Shown: piece by piece, positions 15,551-22,428 of the stretch
How positions within the stretch are numbered: position 1 is the stretch's first letter
Layout: every line of letters starts with the position of its first letter
NCBI GenBank assembly: GCA_030672445.1
Contig: DAOVGK010000007.1
Coordinates: forward strand, 1-26,757
Reading direction: 5' to 3'
From: Candidatus Aerophobota bacterium
Lineage (GTDB): Bacteria; Aerophobota; Aerophobia; Aerophobales; AE-B3A
Length of the DNA: 26,757 nucleotides
Notes under the pieces: model-generated
Seen by the model: the letters and a program-made list of their open reading frames with translations, nothing else
Databases searched by the model: none
What the model was told of the DNA's origin: nothing
Program-made: the position numbers and the translations under genes

Positions 15551-15594
15551 GGATAGGTAATGTTTTATGCGTTGCCTATCCTCTTTTTTTATTT
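15551..15594 (+). terminator. Intrinsic terminator after the ribbon-helix-helix gene
   Basis: Arms GGATAGGTAA (15551-15560) and TTGCCTATCC (15572-15581) form a 10-bp stem with one wobble and an 11-nt loop. TCTTTTTTTATTTT follows. Confidence 0.88.
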
Positions 15595-15616
15595 TGCAAA
15601 GAAGCCTATGGGAATA

Positions 15617-15677
15617 TCAGGGACAAGGCAGCTATCCTCCGCGGACAATCCTGTGCCCTGACGGTCTGGTCCGCAGG
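15617..15677 (+). other. GC-rich structured segment with overlapping stems, in the long gap before the second binding-protein gene
   Basis: The 414-nt gap 15450-15863 has no gene I can support. Beyond the terminator it holds this GC-rich block. Stem A pairs TCAGGGACAAGG (15617-15628) with CCTGTGCCCTGA (15650-15661), imperfectly. Stem B pairs GCGGAC (15641-15646) with GTCCGC (15669-15674). The arms alternate A-B-A-B, so the two stems either exclude each other or form a pseudoknot. It lies before the promoter-like site at 15683, so whether it is transcribed is open. Confidence 0.4.
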
Positions 15678-15682
15678 CTCCT

Positions 15683-15710
15683 TTGCTTTAAGGAAATAAA
15701 TATTTATAAG
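15683..15710 (+). promoter_or_regulatory. Candidate promoter TTGCTT-N16-TATAAG for the second transporter operon
   Basis: TTGCTT at 15683-15688 and TATAAG at 15705-15710 with a 16-nt spacer. It sits immediately upstream of the shared leader motif, which would then be the start of the transcript. The match to consensus is moderate. Confidence 0.4.
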
Positions 15711-15757
15711 AAAATTAGGAAGCTAAAAATAAGGCCAGAAAGGGGGTGAGACAGTAG
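15711..15757 (+). promoter_or_regulatory. Leader motif, copy 2, upstream of the second sugar-binding protein
   Basis: AGCTAAAAATAAGGCC, then AAAGGGGGTGA and AGTAGG, repeat the order seen at 6793-6848. The distance to the start codon is also similar (about 107 nt here, 113 nt in copy 1). Here too the ribosome-site-like GGGGGTGA leads only to GTG plus two codons and TAG. Confidence 0.45.
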
Positions 15758-15863
15758 GAAGCCTATTAGCAGGGATAAAGGAAAGCTTTTAAAAACAAAG
15801 AAGTGCCAAAGATGGGTTCTTAGGAGCTTTCCACCGAAATCAGTTAAAAAAAGGAGTGTAACA

Positions 15864-17132
15864 ATGCTTAAGTTTATGAAGTGCATGATAGTGCTGGGCG
15901 TTGGCATTGCTCTGGTAATGACAACACTGGTTGTGGCAGAAGCCCAGAAGAAAGTGACTCTGCGGATGTGGCATGGACTTGGTAATGTAGACGGTCCTTA
16001 CCTCCACAAGTTGATAACAGAATTCAATCAGACCCACCCTGAGATAAATGTACAGCCACGAACATGGGGAGACTGGGGGCAATTTTACGACAAGCTTGCC
16101 GTCAGTATAAAAGTAGGAACGGCGAGTGATATAGTAGCGTTTCATACGTCTAACATCCCCCGGTTTGCCGCCATGAAAGGGTTTTATCCCATCACGCAAG
16201 AGATAGCCGAAATGGGACTAAAAGAAGAAGATTTCTTCGAGGCTACATGGCAAGGGACCTTCTACGAAGGTGAGCAATATGCTGCTCCTATAGATTTCCA
16301 CCCCCAATCCTTATACTACAACGTCAAACATTTCCGTGAAGCGGGGCTGGATCCAACTAACCCACCCTATACTTTGGAGGAGTTTGTAGCAGCAGGGAAA
16401 AAATTGACCCAAGATCGAGATGGAGACGGAAAAATCGATCAGTGGGGATATGCGTTCAATATGGACACGTGGGCAGTCCAATTCTGGAGTACAATCCCCC
16501 AATACGGTGGTCGGGTTCTTGATGAGACTATGACGAAGTGCCTTCTGGACAGTAAAGAATCCATCCAAGCTTTGCAAGTTTGGGTAGATATGGTCGAAAA
16601 GTATGGGATCTCACCTCCAAAATGCACACAAGATATGCAGCTATTTGTTGTGCAAAAGGCGTCCATGAAATCTGACGGAACTTGGATTCTACTTGGTCTT
16701 AAAGAGCGGGAACCAGAACTAAAATGGGATAATACTGTCTTTCCAAAATTCGGACCAAATCCGGGCGTATGGGTGGATAGTCACACTTTTGGGTTACCAG
16801 TTCAGAAAAAACGAGATGAAGAAAAAATAAAGGCCGGACTTCAGTTCATTGAGTGGATGGTGACTCATCCTCTTCGCTGGGTAAGAGCTGGGCATGTCCC
16901 TGCCAATCGGAAGGCAGCTTTTAGTGAGGAATTTAGAACAGAGTGTCCACACCCGTACAATGCCTCTCTTCAGCACGCTGCATTAGTTTATCTGCCTCGA
17001 ACTGTTCACCTGCGTGAAATCTGGGCTCGGCTAGGTGCGGCTTTTCAATCGGCTACGCTCGGAGAATTAACAGCGGAGGAAGCACTGAAAAAGGCTGCAA
17101 CAGAAATAGACAAATTTCTGGACGGACGATAA
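15864..17132 (+). CDS. ABC sugar transporter extracellular solute-binding protein (second system)
   Basis: 422 residues from an ATG with AAGGAG (15851-15856) seven nt upstream. The signal peptide is a lysine-containing start, a hydrophobic core (about 8-24) and VVAEAQ as a likely cleavage region. The mature protein shows the family 1 pattern VTLRMWHGLG...FNQTHPEINV and AAPIDFHPQSLYYN, plus DRDGDGKIDQWG (about 180-195), a calcium-loop-like insertion common in these binding proteins. Its sequence differs enough from the first system's protein to suggest a different oligosaccharide. It heads an operon with two permeases and the GH2 gene, all in one direction. Confidence 0.94.
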   Translation: MLKFMKCMIVLGVGIALVMTTLVVAEAQKKVTLRMWHGLGNVDGPYLHKLITEFNQTHPEINVQPRTWGDWGQFYDKLAVSIKVGTASDIVAFHTSNIPRFAAMKGFYPITQEIAEMGLKEEDFFEATWQGTFYEGEQYAAPIDFHPQSLYYNVKHFREAGLDPTNPPYTLEEFVAAGKKLTQDRDGDGKIDQWGYAFNMDTWAVQFWSTIPQYGGRVLDETMTKCLLDSKESIQALQVWVDMVEKYGISPPKCTQDMQLFVVQKASMKSDGTWILLGLKEREPELKWDNTVFPKFGPNPGVWVDSHTFGLPVQKKRDEEKIKAGLQFIEWMVTHPLRWVRAGHVPANRKAAFSEEFRTECPHPYNASLQHAALVYLPRTVHLREIWARLGAAFQSATLGELTAEEALKKAATEIDKFLDGR

Positions 17133-17150
17133 GTAGCTCATGAATGTAGG

Positions 17151-17179
17151 GCGGGTGAGGGATTTACTTCCTCTCCCGC
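17151..17179 (+). terminator. Hairpin between the second binding-protein and permease genes
   Basis: GCGGGTGAGG (17151-17160) pairs with CCTCTCCCGC (17170-17179) except for one T:T mismatch; the loop is 9 nt. It is followed by TCTATTTG, so partial termination is possible. It matches in place the hairpin at 8256-8288 of the first system. Confidence 0.6.
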
Positions 17180-17203
17180 TCTATTTGTTCGAAAGGGAAA
17201 AGA

Positions 17204-18130
17204 TTGGAAGCAAAAACTAAGACCAGAATAAAAAAAAAGGGTTTAGAAAAATTTATAGGTGAAAATAGTGTTACTTATCCTTATTTTTATCTTTTTCCTT
17301 ATGCTCTTTTTTTTCTGATTTTCTGGGTCTACCCTCTCCTCGATGGCTTTTTTGTTTCTCTTTGTCGGTATGATTTTGCTGAAGCGCAAAGAACTTTCAT
17401 AGCTTTTAAACACTATATTTCTTTGTCTTCTGACCCTTTATTTAGAGCTAGCCTCTTTAATACGTTTCTATTCGTGCTGGAAACTACGCCCTTAATAATA
17501 GGAGTAGGATTAGCCTTCGCTCTTCTCTTAAATTTATCTTTCTTAAAAGGCAAAACCATTCTCAGAATATTATTCATTTCTCCATTCATGCTTTCTATAG
17601 CAGCCGCCTGTATAACTTGGGAGTGGATCTTGGGATCTCAATTTGGTCTCTTGAACTATTATTTTAGTCAACTGGGATTGCCCACACAAGCTTGGCTGGT
17701 GGAAAGAGGCTGGTCTTTATTTGCAGTAGTGCTAACCACACTGTGGTGGACAGTAGGCTTTAACGTAATACTTTTCCTTGCAGGTCTACAAGAAATCCCT
17801 GATGTTCTATACGAAGCAGCAAAAATAGATGGTGCGGGTAGATGGAGTAATTTTTGGTACATTACGCTACCTTGTTTGAGGCCTATTCTATTATTTGTAA
17901 TTGTTATGCAGATTATCGCATCCTTCAAGATATTCGGACAAGTTTTTATTATGACAGGAGGGGGTCCTGCTGATAGCTCACGTGTTATGGTGCAGCATAT
18001 CTATGAAACAGGATTTCAGTACTATCGTATGGGCGAAGCTTCAGCCATTGCGTGGGTGCTATTTGCCATCATAATAGTCTTTACTTTGGCGCAATTCAAG
18101 GTTCTATCGAAGCAAAGAATAGAGTATTGA
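17204..18130 (+). CDS. ABC sugar transporter permease, MalF-like (second system)
   Basis: 308 residues from a TTG with an AAAGGG site seven nt upstream. After a basic N-terminus the first helix is at about 29-50, with the FPYALFFLIFWVYPLLDGFFVSL pattern typical of MalF-type subunits. The EAA loop YEAAKIDGAGRWSNFWYITLP lies near 203-223, and MTGGGPADSS follows. It works with the permease encoded 31 nt downstream. Codon use and base composition match the rest of the island. Confidence 0.94.
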   Translation: MEAKTKTRIKKKGLEKFIGENSVTYPYFYLFPYALFFLIFWVYPLLDGFFVSLCRYDFAEAQRTFIAFKHYISLSSDPLFRASLFNTFLFVLETTPLIIGVGLAFALLLNLSFLKGKTILRILFISPFMLSIAAACITWEWILGSQFGLLNYYFSQLGLPTQAWLVERGWSLFAVVLTTLWWTVGFNVILFLAGLQEIPDVLYEAAKIDGAGRWSNFWYITLPCLRPILLFVIVMQIIASFKIFGQVFIMTGGGPADSSRVMVQHIYETGFQYYRMGEASAIAWVLFAIIIVFTLAQFKVLSKQRIEY

Positions 18131-18161
18131 GGCCAATTCTGTCATTTGAAAGTGTACCAAA

Positions 18162-19004
18162 GTGGTTAAAGGAAAGCTAATAAAAAAAATTAAGCTAGTT
18201 GCTATCTCTACGTTAATTTTCGTTTTCGCTCTTATTTGGTTTTCTCCCATTCTCTGGATGGTCTCAACTTCCTTAAAACCCGAAAAATATACGATTGAAT
18301 GGCCAGTACATTGGATACCACGCTCAGTTACACTAGAAAATTATTACGCCGTGATATTCGAAAGTGTGATCAATATTTTCCGGCCTTTTCTCAACAGCCT
18401 ATTTGTAGCATTAGCTGTAATAGTTCTTACTTTACTAACATCTTCGCTAGCTGCTTATGCTTTTGCTCAGCTTAGGTTTAAAGGGCAAGATGTCCTATTT
18501 TTCCTAGTCATATCCACACTCATGATACCAGAAGAAGTTCTTCTTGTTCCCCGATATTTACTACTATATAAATTTCAAATGATCAACAGTTACAATGCGC
18601 TGATTTGGCCTATGATTGCCAATCCCTTCGGCATTTTTCTTTTAAGACAATTTTTTTTAGGCATACCTCGGGACTTACAAGATGCGGCAAAGATAGATGG
18701 GTGCAGTAAATTCAGGATCTACTATCAGATAATCCTGCCGCTTTCTAAACCTGCTTTAGCGGCTTTAGCGATTTTCACTTTTCTCGCAAATTGGAACTCT
18801 TTCACATGGCCTCTAATCGCTATAGACAGCATCGAGCTAATGACTGTTCCGATCTATCTGGCCACTTTCCACGCTTTTGGTGTAATTATGTGGGGTAGAC
18901 TAATGGCAGCAGTGGTATGTGTAACCTTACCCATCCTTATTTTCTTCTGCATAGCTCAAAGGGGAATCATTAAAGGCATAACTCTTACAGGATTGAAAGG
19001 CTAA
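18162..19004 (+). CDS. ABC sugar transporter permease, MalG-like (second system)
   Basis: 280 residues from a GTG at 18162. An in-frame stop lies 13 nt upstream and no other start is possible, although no ribosome site is visible. The first helix (about 11-33) leads to WMVSTSLKPEKY, as in MalG-like subunits. The EAA loop is DAAKIDGCSKFRIYYQIILP (174-193), and the protein ends GITLTGLKG. The GH2 gene follows after 6 nt, so the two are co-transcribed. As in the first system, no ATPase gene follows. Confidence 0.94.
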   Translation: MVKGKLIKKIKLVAISTLIFVFALIWFSPILWMVSTSLKPEKYTIEWPVHWIPRSVTLENYYAVIFESVINIFRPFLNSLFVALAVIVLTLLTSSLAAYAFAQLRFKGQDVLFFLVISTLMIPEEVLLVPRYLLLYKFQMINSYNALIWPMIANPFGIFLLRQFFLGIPRDLQDAAKIDGCSKFRIYYQIILPLSKPALAALAIFTFLANWNSFTWPLIAIDSIELMTVPIYLATFHAFGVIMWGRLMAAVVCVTLPILIFFCIAQRGIIKGITLTGLKG

Positions 19005-19010
19005 TCTGAC

Positions 19011-20840
19011 ATGGCCGCTAGATTTAGAAAGATCGTGCTAATAGTGATCATAATAATAGGAGCAACAGTATTTTTCCAAGTTTGGGGGAATTCTCAAGCT
19101 AAAAAGAAAGGAGACAATATGAGAAGTGAATACCCTCGTCCCAGTTTTAAGAGAAGCGAGTGGGTCAATCTAAACGGAGTATGGGAATTTGCTTTTGACG
19201 ACGAAAACGTTGGAGAAAGGGAGGGATGGCCTCAAGGAACAGTTCATTTCGACAAAGACATTACGGTTCCTTTCTCTTTTGAAAGCGAGCTGAGCGGAAT
19301 TGGTGATACATCTTTTCATAAGTATGTCTGGTATAAAAAGATATTTACAGTTCCTGGGCAATTTCAAGGCCAAAGAATACATGTGAATTTTGGCGCGGTA
19401 GATTATGTAGCTAAGGTCTGGGTAAATGGAAAATTTCTAGGAAGCCATATAGGAGGCTATACTCCGTTCAGTTTTGATATTACCGATTTTCTTAAAGTAG
19501 GAAAAAATATCCTCGTGGTCAAAGCCGAAGACAGTAAAACTACCGAACAACCTCGCGGGAAACAGTCTTGGAAACTCGACTCTTTTGGCTGCTTTTACAC
19601 TAGAACAACGGGAATTTGGCAAACAGTTTGGTTAGAGCCGCTTCCTCTAACACGAGTCGAAAAAGTAAGACTGCATACTAATATCAACCGATCGACTGTT
19701 CACTTTGATGTCTGGATAAAGGGAAAACGTGGCCGTAAAGTGCTGCAACTGGATATTATAACGCCAGTCAAAAAAACTATCGCTTTTTCTCAAGAATTCA
19801 GGCTATCTGAAGATAGCCAAACGGAAATTCTTAGTTTTGATGTCGCTATTCCCAACGCACAACTTTGGTCTCCCGAGGAACCGAACCTCTATCAAGTCGA
19901 AATACGGGTGCAGGAAGGCAAGCGGTACGTCGATCGGGTAGAGACCTATTTTGGGATGAGAGACATTTCTGTTGAAGATGGAAAAATATTTCTTAACAAT
20001 AAGCCTTACTATTTGCGGATGGTTCTTGACCAAGGATATTTCCCTGAGGGCATATATACTGGTTCCTCCGATCAGGATTACAAAAAAGACATCGTGGCAG
20101 CCAAAAAATTTGGGTTTAACGGAGTCAGGAAGCATCAAAAAATAGAAGACCCCCGCTATCTATACTGGGCCGATAAATTAGGACTTTTAGTGTGGGAAGA
20201 AGCACCCAGTTTCCACCAGTGGTCAGAGAAAGCAACGAATGATTTTAAACGCATGTGGAAAGAAATAATCGAGAGGGATTACAATCATTCTTGTATCATT
20301 GCCTGGGTTCCCTTTAATGAAAGTTGGGGCATTAACGATGTTGAGTGGAATAAAGAACAACAGCAGTTTGTAGTTTCTATCTACGAGCTTACTCAATCTC
20401 TAGACTCTACGCGTTTGGTAGTGGACAACAGTGGATGGGAACACACTAAGACTGATATCGTTGACATCCACAATTACACAGAGGACCCAACGGTTTTTAA
20501 GTCTCTCGATACTGCACCATATAGAATCCTAATGGCTAGTGGCTTTAACTATACCGGGCAACCTGTAGTTATCAGCGAATATGGCGGAATAGCTTTTAAG
20601 GAAGGTTCTTCAAAAGAAGCTAAAGAATGGGGCTACGGTTCGATTCCACAAACCATCGAGGAGTACCTCGCCAGATATGAAACACTGACTAAAGCCATCG
20701 TAAGGCAAGATATCTATTCCGGGTTTTGTTACACACAGCTCTACGATATAGAGCAAGAGATAAATGGTCTTATGACATATGATCGCAAGGAAAAAGTTTC
20801 TGCCCAGTCTATAGCAGAAATAAATCAATTCCAGCGCTAA
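19011..20840 (+). CDS. GH2-family beta-glycosidase with N-terminal membrane/export segment
   Basis: 609 residues. Residues 8-26 form a strong hydrophobic segment after a basic start, so the enzyme is anchored or exported. The GH2 domains follow: sugar-binding jelly roll (about 38-215, beginning YPRPSFKRSEWVNLNGVWEF), immunoglobulin-like domain (215-320) and TIM barrel. The acid/base is Glu437 in WVPFNESWG, and the nucleophile is expected at Glu523 in VVISEYGG. It is short for a classical beta-galactosidase and closer to the 600-residue GH2 group (beta-glucuronidase, beta-galactosidase or beta-mannosidase types); the substrate is not readable. Start at 19011 has GAAAGG 9 nt upstream. A second, stronger site precedes Met37. 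It lies at the end of the second transporter operon. Confidence 0.92.
   Translation: MAARFRKIVLIVIIIIGATVFFQVWGNSQAKKKGDNMRSEYPRPSFKRSEWVNLNGVWEFAFDDENVGEREGWPQGTVHFDKDITVPFSFESELSGIGDTSFHKYVWYKKIFTVPGQFQGQRIHVNFGAVDYVAKVWVNGKFLGSHIGGYTPFSFDITDFLKVGKNILVVKAEDSKTTEQPRGKQSWKLDSFGCFYTRTTGIWQTVWLEPLPLTRVEKVRLHTNINRSTVHFDVWIKGKRGRKVLQLDIITPVKKTIAFSQEFRLSEDSQTEILSFDVAIPNAQLWSPEEPNLYQVEIRVQEGKRYVDRVETYFGMRDISVEDGKIFLNNKPYYLRMVLDQGYFPEGIYTGSSDQDYKKDIVAAKKFGFNGVRKHQKIEDPRYLYWADKLGLLVWEEAPSFHQWSEKATNDFKRMWKEIIERDYNHSCIIAWVPFNESWGINDVEWNKEQQQFVVSIYELTQSLDSTRLVVDNSGWEHTKTDIVDIHNYTEDPTVFKSLDTAPYRILMASGFNYTGQPVVISEYGGIAFKEGSSKEAKEWGYGSIPQTIEEYLARYETLTKAIVRQDIYSGFCYTQLYDIEQEINGLMTYDRKEKVSAQSIAEINQFQR
19107..19121 (+). 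promoter_or_regulatory. Internal ribosome site and alternative ATG in the GH2 gene
   Basis: AAAGGAGA at 19107-19114 lies 4 nt before an in-frame ATG at 19119, exactly at the start of the GH2 homology (MRSEYPRPSF). Use of it would give a 573-residue cytoplasmic form without the hydrophobic segment. Confidence 0.5.
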
Positions 20841-21055
20841 AATGCGTAAGGAATAGGAGCTAGCTTAAAGCTAAAATTACAAAGAGGCATACTTGCTAAT
20901 GGTCGTCTTCCTTCTCTCTACCTTGTCGCATTTGTCCTCTTCTGCCTAAAAGTAAGACATTCACTACCTTCCTCTAAACTGAAACCCCCATTTTATCCAT
21001 ATTCTAGATTATAGATTGATGCCACTTTGTCATTCTTTTTGTTTAATACGTATCT
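20841..21055. other. Gap after the GH2 gene without recognised features
   Basis: No reading frame supported. A 5-bp stem TAGCT/AGCTA near 20859-20871 lacks a T tract on the plus strand. I found no clear terminator for the GH2 operon. This marks the right edge of the glycan island. Confidence 0.4.
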
Positions 21056-21083
21056 TTGACATCTCCTGCCAAACGCATATAAT
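21056..21083 (+). promoter_or_regulatory. Consensus promoter TTGACA-N16-TATAAT upstream of the dehydrogenase region
   Basis: TTGACA (21056-21061) and TATAAT (21078-21083) are both perfect with a 16-nt spacer. Transcription from about 21090 would run through the deleted dehydrogenase remnant into the intact gene. Confidence 0.8.
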
Positions 21084-21140
21084 TATTATACAAGAGCTGC
21101 GGGAAAGTAAAGATGTAGTTGAAACGAAGGAGGAGGATTG

Positions 21141-21275
21141 ATGAAAGGCAGGATGAAGGCTATTGTATTTGAGGGAACCTTTCCGGCAGATTTCCCGGTG
21201 ATTATAGGCCATGAATTCGCGGGAACAGTTGAAGAGACAGGAAAAGAGGTAAAGAATTTGATAAGGAGCGGGTGA
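21141..21275 (+). pseudogene. Internally deleted zinc-type alcohol dehydrogenase remnant
   Basis: An ATG with AAGGAGGAGG at 21127-21136 opens a 44-codon frame. MKAIVFEG is the standard first strand of medium-chain dehydrogenases. The next residues, ADFPVIIGHEFAGTVEETGKEVKNL, are the segment that normally follows 25-30 residues after it. The part with the first zinc cysteine (CGxCGTD) is missing, and the frame stops at the point where GDRV would be expected. Downstream in another frame, 21274-21312 reads EDGYEALEAVKKW, which resembles a dehydrogenase C-terminus. So only scraps of both ends remain, up to the start of the intact dehydrogenase, of which this is a separate relative and not a copy. 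Confidence 0.7.
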
Positions 21276-21308
21276 AGATGGTTATGAAGCCCTGGAAGCG
21301 GTGAAAAA

Positions 21309-22331
21309 ATGGTGCAGGCAAAATTAGTCTCAGTGGAAAAGATAAAATTAGAAAAGACATCGATCCCTTCCCCGACCTCGGATGAGGTTTTGATCCAGGT
21401 AAAAATTTGTGGGATATGTGGCTCTGATATCCATGCTTACAAAGGTAAGCATCCCTTTGTTCATCCTCCCATAGTTTTAGGACATGAGTTTTCCGGGATG
21501 ATCTGTGAAATTGGCTCGGGGGTCAAAGGTATATCAAAAGGAGAAAAAGTAACCGTTGAGCCCAACCTCGTCTGTGGTGAGTGCTACAACTGCCTCCATG
21601 GACGATATAATATCTGTCTGAATCTGAAGGTCATCGGATGTGTCGGTTATAATGGTGCCTTTGCTGAGTATATTGCCGTGCCCAAAGATAAAGTTATAAA
21701 ACTACCCCAAGGAATTTCTTACCACGAAGCAGCTCTGATAGAACCTGTGGCAGTAGCTGTTCATGCGGTGAAAAGGGCAGAACAAAGGGTAGGAGACAGA
21801 GTAGTTATCCTGGGAGCCGGGCCTATAGGTCTTTTGGTGATGCAAGTGGCTAAAGTGAGCGGGGCAGAAGAAGTGATCATAACTGATCTCATTGATTATA
21901 GATTAAAGAAAGCTCGGGATTTAGGGGGTGATAGGGCCATAAATTCGAGGAGGGAGAATTTAGTGAGTCTTATCCAAGGAGACTATGGCGAGGCAGGGAT
22001 TGATCTTATCTATGATTGTGTAGGTATTGAAGAGACAGTCTCGCAGGCTATTCAGATTGCCCGCAAGGGAACAAAGATCCTCATAGTGGGAGTACCAGAG
22101 GAGAAAATAGGGGTTAACTTAGCATATGTTCAGGACAGAGAACTTGAGCTTTGGGGAAGCTTAATGTACGTAAGGGAGGATTTTACCACCGCTATGGATC
22201 TAATTCACCAGGGAAAAGTGAGGGTAAGACCCCTTATCACTCATCATTTTACCCTGGAGGAGATTGATAAAGCCTTCCAGAAGATTCTGAATACGAAAGA
22301 AGAGATTCTTAAGGTACTGGTCCAGATTTAG
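21309..22331 (+). CDS. Zinc-dependent medium-chain dehydrogenase (sorbitol/threonine dehydrogenase type)
   Basis: 340 residues, full length. Catalytic zinc ligands are Cys37 in CGICGSD and His59-Glu60 in GHEFSG; Glu145 lies in ALIEPVAVA. The structural zinc site is Cys89, Cys92, Cys95 and Cys103. The Rossmann fold begins at VVILGAGPIG (165-174), and an aspartate at the end of the second strand (TDLIDYRLKKA) favours NAD. Substrate could be a sugar alcohol, a sugar or threonine. The neighbouring glycan genes make a sugar-derived polyol plausible but not shown. The ATG overlaps the tail of the dehydrogenase remnant and has only a weak ribosome site, so expression probably relies on the promoter at 21056. 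Confidence 0.93.
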   Translation: MVQAKLVSVEKIKLEKTSIPSPTSDEVLIQVKICGICGSDIHAYKGKHPFVHPPIVLGHEFSGMICEIGSGVKGISKGEKVTVEPNLVCGECYNCLHGRYNICLNLKVIGCVGYNGAFAEYIAVPKDKVIKLPQGISYHEAALIEPVAVAVHAVKRAEQRVGDRVVILGAGPIGLLVMQVAKVSGAEEVIITDLIDYRLKKARDLGGDRAINSRRENLVSLIQGDYGEAGIDLIYDCVGIEETVSQAIQIARKGTKILIVGVPEEKIGVNLAYVQDRELELWGSLMYVREDFTTAMDLIHQGKVRVRPLITHHFTLEEIDKAFQKILNTKEEILKVLVQI

Positions 22332-22428
22332 TTACGGCGTATTTGTTATCAAAGAGAAAGTTGATCTCAAGGAGCTTTACAGACAAAATGATTCATCTGA
22401 CCCATCTGCAGGACTAAAGAGGATTCTT

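Noticed and set aside
15463..15699. 78-codon plus-strand frame after the ribbon-helix-helix gene, a possible toxin partner
   Set aside because: It runs straight through the strong intrinsic terminator and the GC-rich stems, and its translation has no toxin-like or other recognisable pattern.
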